In this document: positions 7,673 through 15,568 of the stretch, piece by piece
Position numbering within the stretch: the stretch's first letter is position 1
Layout of the letters: each line of letters starts with the position of its first letter
NCBI GenBank assembly: GCA_035634255.1
Contig: DASQDI010000139.1
Coordinates: 1-32,505, forward strand
Length of the DNA stretch: 32,505 nt
Direction: 5' to 3'
From: DATLMR01 sp035634255
GTDB lineage: Bacteria; Acidobacteriota; Blastocatellia; UBA7656
Notes under the pieces: generated by a model
What the model was told of the DNA's origin: nothing
The model's input: the letters and a program-made list of their open reading frames with translations, nothing else
The model's database searches: none
Made by a program: the position numbers and the translations under genes

Positions 7673-8257
7673 ATGCTTCATAAGAATTTCTGGATCAAGA
7701 CCGCGGCCCTCGCTTTACTGTTCTGCCTTTCCGGCCCGCTCGCCCGAACGTGCGAGGCTCAGATCGAAGCGGCGGACAGGGGCTTTTCGTGGGAGTCGCA
7801 CATCGAGCACATCTTCGGCGAATCGGGCCTGTCATCACGGCCGGAAATAGTCAGATACAACGAGGTGACCGGACCCGAGCGCGCGGCCTTCCTGAACCGC
7901 GACTTCGGCACGAGGGCCTTCGACAGGTATAACGTCGTCAAAGCCGCGGACCTCAGAGTCGATGAAGGCTCAGCCGGCGCGTACCACCTCGGGCTCATCG
8001 AGGTGGGCTTCAACCGGTGCGGGGACCTCGACCGCGCCTACCGCGCGGTCACGGCTTCGAAGCGCCGTAACTTCAAGGTGAAGGTGCGGACCATCTTCAC
8101 GCTGCTGCGCCTCAATCACAGCATGGTCTTTCTCTACTCGGAGACCCCCGACGCCCCCCCCGTCCGGGCGTTGATAAAGAAGGCCGAAGATTACTCTAAG
8201 GGGAAGACGGCCTGCCAGCCGCCCCGAAAGGGCCGGGCCGACCGTCCGGCCCGGTGA
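7673..8257 (+). CDS. Exported protein of unknown function, partner of the 7098 gene
   Basis: A 194-residue protein with a clear signal peptide (Lys/Lys n-region, hydrophobic ALALLFCLSGPLA core, likely cleavage near CEAQ at about 30). The mature part has no motif I recognise and holds only two cysteines, one before GDLDRAYRAV and one near the C-terminus. A GGAG-like ribosome binding site precedes the ATG. It lies 23 bp after the YkuD-like gene and is probably co-transcribed with it. An exported protein next to a leaderless cell-wall-type enzyme fits an immunity protein, but this is inference from order alone. The extreme C-terminus (Arg, Pro and Ala) overlaps a GC-rich hairpin. Confidence 0.6.
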   Translation: MLHKNFWIKTAALALLFCLSGPLARTCEAQIEAADRGFSWESHIEHIFGESGLSSRPEIVRYNEVTGPERAAFLNRDFGTRAFDRYNVVKAADLRVDEGSAGAYHLGLIEVGFNRCGDLDRAYRAVTASKRRNFKVKVRTIFTLLRLNHSMVFLYSETPDAPPVRALIKKAEDYSKGKTACQPPRKGRADRPAR

Positions 8258-8284
8258 GCGAGCCGGGCCGGGCCATGCCCGGCC
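8233..8284. terminator. Tandem GC-rich hairpins between convergent genes
   Basis: Two perfect 8-bp stems: CCGGGCCG/CGGCCCGG (8233-8240 with 8247-8254) and GGCCGGGC/GCCCGGCC (8266-8273 with 8277-8284). They fill the short gap between the exported-protein gene and the convergent glycosyltransferase gene. No T-run follows, so a Rho-independent role is uncertain. Confidence 0.45.
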
Positions 8285-8290
8285 GGCCCT

Positions 8291-9055
8291 TCACTTCTTT
8301 ATCCCGAGGCCGAGGAAGACCACCGGCCTGAATATCTTCCACCAGTCCACCAGGGCGCGCATCTTCGTGTAGGCGATGCCGTCGTTCTCCTGAGGGTACT
8401 CTATCGTGACCGGGACTTCGACGACTCTGTGGCGCAGGCGGAGCGCCTTGAAGAGCAGGTAGGGCTCAAGCTCGTAGCGGTCGAGCCACTCCTGCCACAG
8501 GTTTATTCGCCTGTCTTCGAGCAGGGAGAGCTTGATGGCGCGAAAGCCGCTCGATGCGTCGGTCACCCGGCGGCCGACGAAGAAAGAGAAGAGCATCGTG
8601 TAGGCGCGCGTGCCGAGCCTGCGCCTCAGAGGCATGCGCAGGAACTCTCCGCCCTCCTTGTAGCGCGACCCCTGCACGAGCTCGGCCCGGCCTTCGAGGA
8701 TGGGCTGGAGCAGGCGGGGTATCTGCTCGGGCGGAGTCTTGCCGCCGCCCGACACGATCACTACCACGTCGTAGCCCTGCTCCCTCGCGTAATCGATGCC
8801 CGACCGGATGGCCGCGCCCACGCCCCTGTTCTCCCTGCCGCGGATGACCGTCGCGCCCGCCTTCTCCGCGTGGCTCGCCGTGTCGTCGGACGAGCCGTCG
8901 TCCACTACCACGGTCTGCTCGACCACTCCCGAAGGCACGGCGCGCACGACCCGGCCTATCCGCTCGCCCTCGTTCCACGCGGGGGCGATGCAGAGCACGC
9001 GCGGCCGCTCTACGGCCCGGGCTGCGGGAGGGCTCTTCCTCTCGGGCAGGCTCAT
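8291..9055 (-). CDS. Family 2 glycosyltransferase, dolichyl-phosphate-sugar-synthase-like
   Basis: A 254-residue GT-A glycosyltransferase. The N-terminus has the nucleotide-sugar motif VVVDDGSSDDT (DDG at 52-54). The usual acidic second motif is replaced by SGGGK at 102-106. The C-terminal half contains SSGFRAIK and the YELEPYLLFKA segment typical of lipid-linked sugar transferases. No transmembrane helix is obvious. The ATG at 9055 is chosen because it overlaps the upstream epimerase stop codon as ATGA and has GGGAGGGG about 9 nt before it; a longer frame starting at 9136 lies inside the epimerase gene and is rejected. The pair probably makes and transfers a sugar for an envelope glycan. Substrate not identifiable. 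Confidence 0.88.
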   Translation of the reverse strand: MSLPERKSPPAARAVERPRVLCIAPAWNEGERIGRVVRAVPSGVVEQTVVVDDGSSDDTASHAEKAGATVIRGRENRGVGAAIRSGIDYAREQGYDVVVIVSGGGKTPPEQIPRLLQPILEGRAELVQGSRYKEGGEFLRMPLRRRLGTRAYTMLFSFFVGRRVTDASSGFRAIKLSLLEDRRINLWQEWLDRYELEPYLLFKALRLRHRVVEVPVTIEYPQENDGIAYTKMRALVDWWKIFRPVVFLGLGIKK

Positions 9056-10026
9056 TTCGAATCGCCCCTCCCGTTTTCGAGGAGCCAGTCGTACGTGCGG
9101 CTCAACCCCTGCTCGACCGTCACGGAGGGCGACCACCTCAGCTCGCGGCGTATCTTTTCGATGTTGAGCACGCGGCGGCGGATGTTGTCGATATCGCGGC
9201 GGTCCACGTAGACCGGCTCGACTTTGGCTCCCGTGATCCTGATGATCATGCGCGCGAGGTCGTTGATGCTGGTCTCGCGGCCCGTGCCGATGTTGTAGAC
9301 CTGCCCCTCCGCCTTCGCCGAAAAGGCCGCGAGCAGGGTCGCCTCCACCACGTCGTCGATGAAGGTGAAGTCGCGCGTCTGCTCCCCGTCGCCGTGGATG
9401 CGGGGGGCCTCGCCGCGCATGGCCGATTCGAAGAATTTCGACACGACTCCGCAGTAAGGGTTGTCGGGCCTCTGGGCCGTGCCGAACACGTTCGAGTAGC
9501 GCACCATCGAGGCGGACAGCCCGTAGCTTTCGTAGAAGGCTTTGCAGTAATTCTCGCCCGCGAACTTCGACACGCTGTAAGGGCTGAGCATGTTGGTCGC
9601 GTCGTCTTCGTTGATCGGCAGGTACCTCGGGTTGCCGTAGACCGAGGCCGAAGAGGCGTAGACCACGCGGCGCACCCCCAGCTCGCGCACCGCGAGCAGC
9701 ACGTTCAAAGTCCCCCCGATGTTGACCTCGTAGTCTTCGCGCGGGTTCCGGGTGGAGACTATGATGTTTCGCGCGGCTTCGTGAATCACGACGTCCGAGC
9801 CTTCGAGCACTTCGCGCACGAGGTCGAAGTCGGTCACGGTGCCGCGCACGACTTCGAGCCGGGGCTCGGCCATCGGGAGGTTCTCTTCGTTGCCCGTGTA
9901 AAAATCGTCGAGCACGACGACTTCCGCGCCTTCCTTCAACAGGCGGCGGACGATGTTCGAGCCGACGAAGCCCGCGCCTCCCGTCACTACGACTCTCTTC
10001 CCTGAAACATTATCAACGTGGCCCAT
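9052..10026 (-). CDS. NAD-dependent sugar-nucleotide epimerase/dehydratase (extended SDR)
   Basis: A 324-residue extended short-chain dehydrogenase. The Rossmann motif is GGAGFVGS (16-23), the catalytic pair is Tyr150 and Lys154 in SPYSVSK, and the catalytic Ser lies in VVYASSASVYG. The region RYSNVFGTAQRP and the C-terminal FIDDVVEA are typical of UDP-glucose or UDP-GlcNAc 4-epimerases. The second of two adjacent ATGs (10026) sits 5 nt from GGAG and is preferred; the first (10029) is only 2 nt away. It is the first gene of a two-gene unit, coupled to the glycosyltransferase by ATGA. The exact sugar (galactose or N-acetyl form) cannot be read from the sequence. Confidence 0.92.
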   Translation of the reverse strand: MGHVDNVSGKRVVVTGGAGFVGSNIVRRLLKEGAEVVVLDDFYTGNEENLPMAEPRLEVVRGTVTDFDLVREVLEGSDVVIHEAARNIIVSTRNPREDYEVNIGGTLNVLLAVRELGVRRVVYASSASVYGNPRYLPINEDDATNMLSPYSVSKFAGENYCKAFYESYGLSASMVRYSNVFGTAQRPDNPYCGVVSKFFESAMRGEAPRIHGDGEQTRDFTFIDDVVEATLLAAFSAKAEGQVYNIGTGRETSINDLARMIIRITGAKVEPVYVDRRDIDNIRRRVLNIEKIRRELRWSPSVTVEQGLSRTYDWLLENGRGDSK

Positions 10027-10171
10027 CATCGCTCCAATTTAGATTATTCAGCCATTATTACTGATCGCGGATACTGCGCCCGGTACTCGAATCCGAAAGC
10101 TTGCTGCGGGGGCCTGATCAAACAGACTCGGTAGGATACCTGAAATCTTTCGCACAATCCACTCGACAAAA

Positions 10172-10210
10172 GAAGCCGCTCGCGAAGAGGTATGAATCGC
10201 GAGCGGCTTC
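10172..10210 (-). terminator. Strong Rho-independent terminator for the decayed genes
   Basis: A perfect 14-bp stem (10172-10185 with 10197-10210) closes an 11-nt loop. On the minus strand it is followed at once by TTTTGT (from 10171). It lies 31 bp past the end of the pseudogene reading frame at 10242. Confidence 0.85.
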
Positions 10211-10241
10211 GGTAAACCGACCTTATCCTTAAATAAATTCC

Positions 10242-10762
10242 TTATTGAATTCTCCCCAGGAAGACATCATACGCCCATCGCCCGGTCTGCGCTCCGCGCG
10301 AATCGCGGGCCTTCGCGCGATAGCGGAACTCGTTGCCGTGGCGGTCACGCCTTCTCGATTCTCTGTAATCGAGGCCCATCGTGGTGACTCCGAGCGAAGG
10401 CAGAGTGAATAACTCACCTGCCTCTGATACTCCGTTGTGATTAATATCTTTCCAGAGCTTAAGCGAGAGAAATATGGCATCGCTACCGTTTATTCTCCCA
10501 TCGCCGTTTCCGCCGTTTTCTGCTTTGTCGAATTCGGCCAGCAGTCCGAAAGCGCCCTTTCGATCTGGTCTTTTTGTTCAGGATTAACGTTACTGTTTAT
10601 ACTGTAATAAACCGTCGTGTTCTTCGGCCACTTAGCGTTTGAAGTCCTGGGGCAATCCGCCTGCGTAAAACTAAGAAGATCAGAAAATAATATTATAGTA
10701 ATGACCCAAAGGCTTTTGATCGACCAGCAATACAGCGGGTAAAATCTATGCTGGTTCGTCAT
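10242..10762 (-). pseudogene. Frameshifted secreted protein: protease-like N-terminus and EF-hand-like C-terminus
   Basis: The 5' part is intact: a strong GGAGG ribosome binding site, ATG at 10762, a signal-like hydrophobic segment and WPKNTTVYYSIN ... PEQKDQIERAL. That segment resembles the start of secreted matrixin-type metalloprotease-like proteins. This frame stops at 10490. The +1 frame continues with FGLLAEFDKAENGGNGDGRI, then KLWKDINHNGVSEAGEL and ends GRWAYDVFLGRIQ-stop at 10242. The two calcium-loop-like motifs (DKAENGGNGDGRI and DINHNGVSEAGE) recall EF-hand or dockerin-type loops. The protease catalytic core expected between the halves is absent. This looks like a deletion joining two modules, or two genes, out of frame. 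The family assignment is from memory, not a search. Confidence 0.6.
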
Positions 10763-10816
10763 TATTTACCTCCGCTTACTTCTTTTCACAGGGGCTATTG
10801 ATGGCGGCGCGGGCTT

Positions 10817-11111
10817 CTATGCTTTCCTGCTGCCAAGCTCGAAACTGCCAATGCTGCTTACTGCCTGGTATGCGCCGCTTTCCGGAATATACCGTAGGAA
10901 CAGTAAGTACTTATTCCCTACCTTGAAGTGGGGTAATCGTCATCTACCGCTTCTGTTTTTCGGTGGTCTTGTCGGTATCAATAAGTGTTGCCCTTTCAGG
11001 GCTGTGTGATTCGTCTTGCTCCCCGTCACCGGTCGAGACCTTTACTATCCAGGCATTCAATACCAAGCGGATGGAAAGCACTGCTGCTAAGGCTCCAATT
11101 TTTAATCTCAT
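10817..11111 (-). pseudogene. Frameshifted small exported protein
   Basis: ATG at 11111 with GAGG 8 nt upstream opens a 55-residue frame with a signal-like N-terminus (MRLKIGALAAVLSIRLVLNA) that stops at 10944. A second frame (about 10817-10927) then reads HFKVGNKYLLFLRYIPESG and SIGSFELGSRKA before a TAG. The second segment looks like conserved protein sequence and has no start of its own. I read the pair as one gene broken by a frameshift. It lies upstream of the other decayed secreted gene and downstream of a good promoter, so the two were probably one operon. The short first frame could also be a real small protein. Confidence 0.5.
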
Positions 11112-11181
11112 CTTGTTACCTCGAATATTATCCCGGATTTTAGAGGGCGGAATATTTGATTTTTGCTCCAGCAAGACAACA

Positions 11182-11211
11182 AAATTATGTGCGACGCTAT
11201 GCCATTGTCAA
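11182..11211 (-). promoter_or_regulatory. Sigma-70-type promoter for the decayed operon
   Basis: On the minus strand a consensus TTGACA (11206-11211) is separated by 18 bp from TAATTT (11182-11187). It would drive the two broken secreted genes. It is the best -35 box in the window. Confidence 0.55.
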
Positions 11212-11287
11212 TCAGGGTCGCGCCGCGCTTTTAACCCCCGTGCCTATTATCCTGGTCAGGGCGTCGCGCCTGAGCCCGCGCCCCGCA

Positions 11288-11296
11288 TGCTATAAT
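11288..11296 (+). promoter_or_regulatory. Extended -10 promoter giving a leaderless hemW
   Basis: TGC-TATAAT is a perfect extended -10. Only six bases separate it from the GTG of hemW at 11303, so the expected transcription start falls on the start codon. No ribosome binding site can exist upstream in that transcript. Confidence 0.55.
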
Positions 11297-11302
11297 TCCG
11301 GG

Positions 11303-12481
11303 GTGCAAAAGGCGGGCATCTACATTCACATACCCTTCTGCGAGCGCAAGTGTACGTACTGCAACTTCAACACGACTGACTTCTTCGACGGCCTATCCGC
11401 GCGCTACGCGAAGGCCGTGGCGGTCGAGATCGCGCGCTGGGGCGGCCTCCTCGCGTCGGGTGAAAGTGGCTCCGGGAGCCATTCCGGGGGCAGGCCGCCC
11501 GTCGATACGATCTTTTTCGGGGGCGGCACGCCCTCCATAATCGAGGCCGGACAGCTCGCTTCGCTCGTGGACGCATGCCGCGCCTCGTTCGACGTGGAGC
11601 CCGGCGCGGAGATAACCATCGAAGTCAACCCGGCCACCTTCTCCCGGAAGAAGCTCGAAGAGTGGCGCGCCTCCGGGATCAACCGCGCGAGCGTCGGCGT
11701 GCAGTCTTTCATCGACCGCGAGCTCGCGTCGCTCTCCCGGACCCACACGGCGGCCGACGCGCGCCGCACACTCGAAGGGTTGCGCGAGGCCGGGTTCGAC
11801 AACGTCAGCCTCGACCTGATAGCCGGGCTGCCCGAGCAGACCGAGGAGGACTGGGCCTTCAACCTCCGCGAGGCGCTCGCGCTGCGCCCGGAGCACCTCT
11901 CGCTCTACCTCCTTGAGGTGAAGCACGGCACGCAGTTGTACGGGCAGATCAAACGGGGCGCGCGCCCCCGGCCCGACGATGACCTCGCGGCCGAGATGTA
12001 CCGCATGACCTGCGAGGCCACGCGCGAGGCCGGGTACGAGCAGTACGAAATCTCGAACTTCGCTTCACTCCGGAATGGCCCCCTGCGGTCCAAACATAAT
12101 ATGAAATACTGGACCGGCGCTCCGTTCTATGGCATGGGCTGCGGGGCGCATTCGTACGACGGCCGCGACAGGTGGGTGAACGTCCTGAAGACCGAGAGCT
12201 ACATAGAGCGGGTCGAATCGACGGGCCGGGCCATAGCCGAGCGCAACACTCTGTCGGACGAAGAGCGGGCCTCGGAGGCGCTCTTCATGCAGTTGAGGCT
12301 GACCGAAGGCATAAGCCTTCCCGAGTTCCGCTCCCGCTACGGGCTCGATGTCGTCGCGCGGCACGGGGCGGAGCTTGAGCGGCTGGCCGAGGCGGGGCTG
12401 GTGGAGGTGCGCGACGAGAGGTTGAGGCTCACGGACGCGGGGCTCCTCCTGTCTAACGAAGTCTTCGTCGCGTTCGTGTGA
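11303..12481 (+). CDS. hemW: Radical SAM protein HemW (heme chaperone family)
   Basis: HemW binds heme and S-adenosylmethionine and is thought to insert heme into apoproteins; it was long annotated as an oxygen-independent coproporphyrinogen oxidase. The GTG start gives 392 residues beginning VQKAGIYIHIPFCERKCTYC, with the cluster cysteines at 13, 17 and 20 (C-x3-C-x2-C) and then NF as in HemW. GGGTPS (SAM-binding glycine motif), the SVGVQSF segment and a C-terminal HemN_C-type winged-helix region (SEALFMQLRLTEGI) follow. The frame is open for 147 nt upstream, but that stretch is not conserved-looking and contains the promoter. The next gene begins 47 bp downstream on the same strand. Confidence 0.93.
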   Translation: MQKAGIYIHIPFCERKCTYCNFNTTDFFDGLSARYAKAVAVEIARWGGLLASGESGSGSHSGGRPPVDTIFFGGGTPSIIEAGQLASLVDACRASFDVEPGAEITIEVNPATFSRKKLEEWRASGINRASVGVQSFIDRELASLSRTHTAADARRTLEGLREAGFDNVSLDLIAGLPEQTEEDWAFNLREALALRPEHLSLYLLEVKHGTQLYGQIKRGARPRPDDDLAAEMYRMTCEATREAGYEQYEISNFASLRNGPLRSKHNMKYWTGAPFYGMGCGAHSYDGRDRWVNVLKTESYIERVESTGRAIAERNTLSDEERASEALFMQLRLTEGISLPEFRSRYGLDVVARHGAELERLAEAGLVEVRDERLRLTDAGLLLSNEVFVAFV

Positions 12482-12528
12482 TTCGACCGATATGTTGGTA
12501 GAGAGATTCAGACATCTAAGGATAAAGT

Positions 12529-13590
12529 ATGAAGTACATTTTAGCGTTGGCGTTGTGCTCGCTCGTTCTTGTGCCCCCGCAGGCCCTCGCCCAGAGCGGC
12601 AGGGTCCCCAACCCCAGGAGTGAACGGCCGAATCCCGATGACAAGGACACCGTGCGCCTCCGCACGGAAGAGGTGCTGCTGCCCATAAGCGTCAGGAGCG
12701 ACACCGGGAAGCTGCCCGGTTTCCTCGACCGCTTCGACTTCATCGTCGCCGAAGACGGCAAGCGCCAGCAGGTCACGTCCGTCATGCGCACCCCGGCCAA
12801 CATCCTGCTGGTGGTAGACGCGAGCGGGGAGGTCCTGACGCGCAAGAACACCAACCTGAACCGCGAGCTCGCGCTTCAGATCATAGACTCGCTCGGCCCG
12901 GAGGATCGGGCGGCGGTCGTCACGTACTCCGAGCAGATCACCCTGCTGTCGGATTGGACCAAAGACAAGGCCGCCCTCCGGGAGGCCCTGCGCTCGAAAC
13001 TCAAGCCCGGCCTGAAGAGCCGCTTTTACGAGAGCGTGAAGTTCGCGGCCGAGGGAGTCCTGCCGAAAGTGTCGGGCCGCCGCAGCGTCGTGCTGCTGAC
13101 CGACGGGGTCGACTCCGAGGGGACGAAGCACTTCGAGGAGGCGCGAGACGCACTTCATCGCGCGCGCGCGACCGTTTACGTCGCCGGCCACAACCGGATG
13201 CTTCTGGAGGAGCTGCGCCCCATCGCGTTCAACAAGCTCGCGTGGTTCGAGATGATCGACCCCAAGGTGAGGAATCGGTATAACGCCATGCGGCGCTACG
13301 CGAAGCAGCTGGAAGCGGCGGAGGTGGTGCTGGAAGACCTCGCGAAAGAGACGGGCGGCGCGATGTGGAACCCGGAAAAACGCGACGAGTTCTCCGCCCT
13401 GACCCCGAAGATCGTCGAAGAGATCGGGACCGAGTACGTCGTGGCCTACTCATCCGAGCGCGACCCTCTCGACCGCGCATTCCATCTGGTGAAGATATTC
13501 GTAACGAGGGGCGACCTGAAAGTCCGCTCGCGCAAAGGGGTGTATGCGAACGCGGGGGCCAGGGGTCAGGGGCCGGTGGTCAGGGAATGA
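12529..13590 (+). CDS. Secreted VWFA-related protein (acidobacterial TIGR03436-like)
   Basis: A 353-residue protein with a signal peptide (MKYILALALCSLVLVPPQALAQ). A short beta domain (VLLPISVRSDTGKLPGFLDRFDFIVAEDGK) precedes a von Willebrand A domain. The MIDAS-like sequence is VVDASGEV, so the canonical DxSxS has Glu in the last place; VVLLTDGVDSEG supplies the later Asp. The ATG has AAGGA about 7 nt upstream. Function unknown; such proteins are exported and numerous in acidobacteria. The last 11 residues (GARGQGPVVRE) are encoded by the G-rich arm of an intergenic repeat and may be a recent C-terminal extension. Confidence 0.85.
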   Translation: MKYILALALCSLVLVPPQALAQSGRVPNPRSERPNPDDKDTVRLRTEEVLLPISVRSDTGKLPGFLDRFDFIVAEDGKRQQVTSVMRTPANILLVVDASGEVLTRKNTNLNRELALQIIDSLGPEDRAAVVTYSEQITLLSDWTKDKAALREALRSKLKPGLKSRFYESVKFAAEGVLPKVSGRRSVVLLTDGVDSEGTKHFEEARDALHRARATVYVAGHNRMLLEELRPIAFNKLAWFEMIDPKVRNRYNAMRRYAKQLEAAEVVLEDLAKETGGAMWNPEKRDEFSALTPKIVEEIGTEYVVAYSSERDPLDRAFHLVKIFVTRGDLKVRSRKGVYANAGARGQGPVVRE

Positions 13591-13600
13591 GGTCAGTGTT

Positions 13601-13667
13601 CAGGGGCCGGTGATGATAAGAGGCTCTCTTTATAGAATCCCCTTCCTCCCCTGAATCCCGGCCCCTG
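13601..13667 (+). repeat. Dispersed intergenic repeat, copy 1
   Basis: The 48 bp at 13620-13667 match the reverse complement of 27365-27412 at 37 positions without gaps; the first 19 bp match at 17 (GAGGCTCTCTTTATAGAAT here). The 10-bp arms CAGGGGCCGG (13601-13610) and CCGGCCCCTG (13658-13667) are perfect inverted repeats around it. A further G-rich run (CAGGGGTCAGGGGCC) begins inside the end of the VWFA gene. Confidence 0.65.
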
Positions 13668-13671
13668 CCCA

Positions 13672-13680
13672 TGCTATAGT
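13672..13680 (+). promoter_or_regulatory. Extended -10 promoter for threonine aldolase
   Basis: TGC-TATAGT lies 17 bp before the ATG at 13698, directly after the right arm of the intergenic repeat. The predicted leader of about 10 nt still contains GGAGG. Confidence 0.45.
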
Positions 13681-13697
13681 CATCAACCGGAGGCGCG

Positions 13698-14756
13698 ATG
13701 AGCTTGATAGATTTGCGGAGCGACACGGTGACGAAGCCGACCGAGGAGATGCGCGAGGCGATGGCGCGCGCCGAGGTCGGGGATGATGTTTACCTCGAAG
13801 ACCCTACGGTCAATCGGCTGCAGGAGCGCGCGGCGGAGCTGCTCGGCAAAGAGGCGGCCCTCTTTGTGCCGTCCGGAACCATGGGCAATCAGGTCTGCCT
13901 TCACCTTCACACCAGGCCCGGCCAGGAAGTGATCACCGAAGAGCGCAGCCACATTTTCAATTACGAGATGGCCGCGATGGCCGCGGTGAGCGGGACGCTC
14001 GCGCGGCCGGTCAGGGGCGAGGAGGGGATTCTGGACTGGCCGTCGGTAGAGGCGGCGATCCGCCCGCGGTCGGCTTATTACGTCGCGCAGACGGGGCTGG
14101 TGACTCTCGAAAACAGTCACAACATGGCGGGCGGCGCGGTCATGCCCCTCGAACGCATGGAAGAGATTTGCGACCGCGCGCACGAGGCGGGCCTGCCGGT
14201 CCACCTCGACGGCGCGCGCATATTCAACGCGGCCCTCGCGCTCGGGCGCGACGTGGCGGAACTGGCCCGCCCGGTAGATTCGCTGATGTTCTGCCTCTCG
14301 AAAGGGCTGGGCGCGCCCGTGGGCTCGATCATAGCGGGCACGCGCGAATTCATCGACCGCGCCCTGACGGTGCGGAGGATGCTCGGCGGCTCGATGCGGC
14401 AGGTGGGCGTGCTCGCGGCCCCCGGCCTCATCGCGCTTGAGAAGATGACCGCGAGGCTGGAAGACGACCATGCCAACGCGCGGCTCCTCGCGAGGGGGCT
14501 GGCCGAGATTCCCGGGATCGCCATCGACCCCGAAAAAGTCCAGACCAACATCGTGATCTTCGACGTATCGGGGACGGGGCTCGACACTTCGGCGCTCTCC
14601 GAGAGGCTGAAGCGGCGCGACATCCTCGCAAACGGCATCAGCCCGCGCGAAATGCGCATGGTCACCCATAAGGACGTGAGCCGCGAAGACTGCCTCGCCG
14701 CGCTCGAAGTGATTAAAGAAGTGATCCGGGATGAACAGACTCATCATAGCCATTGA
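13698..14756 (+). CDS. ltaE: Low-specificity L-threonine aldolase
   Basis: PLP enzyme that cleaves L-threonine or L-allo-threonine to glycine and acetaldehyde. The 352-residue product starts IDLRSDTVTKPTEEM, the family signature. It has His85 in EERSHIF (ring-stacking position), HLDGAR with Asp171, and the PLP lysine 202 in FCLSKGLGAPVGS. The ribosome binding site GGAGG is 6 nt before the ATG. The 3' end overlaps the cytidylate kinase gene by 26 bp, so the two are co-transcribed. Confidence 0.95.
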   Translation: MSLIDLRSDTVTKPTEEMREAMARAEVGDDVYLEDPTVNRLQERAAELLGKEAALFVPSGTMGNQVCLHLHTRPGQEVITEERSHIFNYEMAAMAAVSGTLARPVRGEEGILDWPSVEAAIRPRSAYYVAQTGLVTLENSHNMAGGAVMPLERMEEICDRAHEAGLPVHLDGARIFNAALALGRDVAELARPVDSLMFCLSKGLGAPVGSIIAGTREFIDRALTVRRMLGGSMRQVGVLAAPGLIALEKMTARLEDDHANARLLARGLAEIPGIAIDPEKVQTNIVIFDVSGTGLDTSALSERLKRRDILANGISPREMRMVTHKDVSREDCLAALEVIKEVIRDEQTHHSH

Positions 14757-15399
14757 CGGGCCTTCGGGGGTCGGCAAGAGCACGCTCGGCAAGGCCCTGG
14801 CCCGCAGGTTCGCGTATCAATACATAGATTCGGGCGCGGTCTACCGGGCGGTGGGGCGCAAGGCCCTCGATAAAGGGGTCTCCCTCGACGAGGCCGAGGA
14901 GGTGGCCCGCCTCGCCCGCGCGTCGAGCGTCAGGCTCGAAGGCGACCCGGACCACCTGAAGGTGTTCCTGGACGGCCGCGACGTGACTAAGGAGATCCGC
15001 CTGCCCGACGCCAGCCGCGCCGCGTCGGTCATCGCCACGATTGCCGAAGTGCGCGAGGCCGTCGTCGAGAAACTGAGGGAGATGAGCCGCGACGGGGGGG
15101 TCGTGATGGACGGGCGCGACATCGGCACGAAGGTCTTCCCGGATGCGCAGGTGAAGCTTTTCCTCGAAGCCTCGCCCGAAGAGCGCGCGCGCAGGCGGTG
15201 GGCCGAGGAGAGGGAGGGCGGGCGCGAGGTCTCCGTCGATCAGGTGCGGGCCGAGCTTGAGGATCGCGACAGGCGGGACCGCGAGCGCACCGCCACGCCG
15301 CTAGTCAGGGCCGACGACGCGATCCTGATAGACACTTCGAACAAGCCGCTCGATCGTGTGGTTGACTGCGTGCTTGAAATTGTCAATTCTCGCAGCTAA
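14731..15399 (+). CDS. cmk: (d)CMP kinase
   Basis: Cytidylate kinase phosphorylates CMP and dCMP with ATP. The 222-residue protein has the P-loop GPSGVGKST near residue 10, the family motif YIDSGAVYRA (usually YLDTGAMYRA) and VVMDGRDIGTKVFPDA. The Arg-rich RRRWAEER and DRRDRERTATPL segments of the lid follow. It starts inside the end of ltaE (26-bp overlap). Confidence 0.96.
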   Translation: MNRLIIAIDGPSGVGKSTLGKALARRFAYQYIDSGAVYRAVGRKALDKGVSLDEAEEVARLARASSVRLEGDPDHLKVFLDGRDVTKEIRLPDASRAASVIATIAEVREAVVEKLREMSRDGGVVMDGRDIGTKVFPDAQVKLFLEASPEERARRRWAEEREGGREVSVDQVRAELEDRDRRDRERTATPLVRADDAILIDTSNKPLDRVVDCVLEIVNSRS

Positions 15400-15568
15400 A
15401 CTTCTAGCGCTCGTTAGTCGGAACGCTTGGATTCGCCGATATTCCTGTTTGTGACCTGTTTGTGGAACGGTCTGATTTGAAACCCTGTCTCGCCTTACAA
15501 CCGCGCGCTCCGGGTACGGATTCGAGGACGGCCGCGCAATCCGCGTGCCTCCCGCAACTTAATTAGCG
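15400..15568 (+). other. Gap upstream of ribE with no riboswitch
   Basis: 169 bp between cmk and ribE. I searched by eye for the conserved FMN riboswitch segments (AGGGGCGGGG-like and CCCACCGGCGG-like) and did not find them. No Shine-Dalgarno sequence precedes the ribE ATG; the six bases before it are TTAGCG. Confidence 0.5.

Noticed and set aside
8429..9211. 260-codon plus-strand frame across the glycosyltransferase/epimerase junction
   Set aside because: Shadow of two clear coding genes on the minus strand.
10229..10480. 83-codon minus-strand frame as an independent gene
   Set aside because: It has no ribosome binding site; another frame over the same bases gives the conserved-looking calcium-loop sequence assigned to the pseudogene.
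11156..11302. Longer N-terminus for HemW
   Set aside because: The extension is Arg/Ala/Pro-rich, unlike HemW, and contains the perfect extended -10; homologues begin at about the GTG.
15400..15568. FMN riboswitch upstream of the riboflavin genes
   Set aside because: The conserved paired and loop segments of the RFN element were not found.
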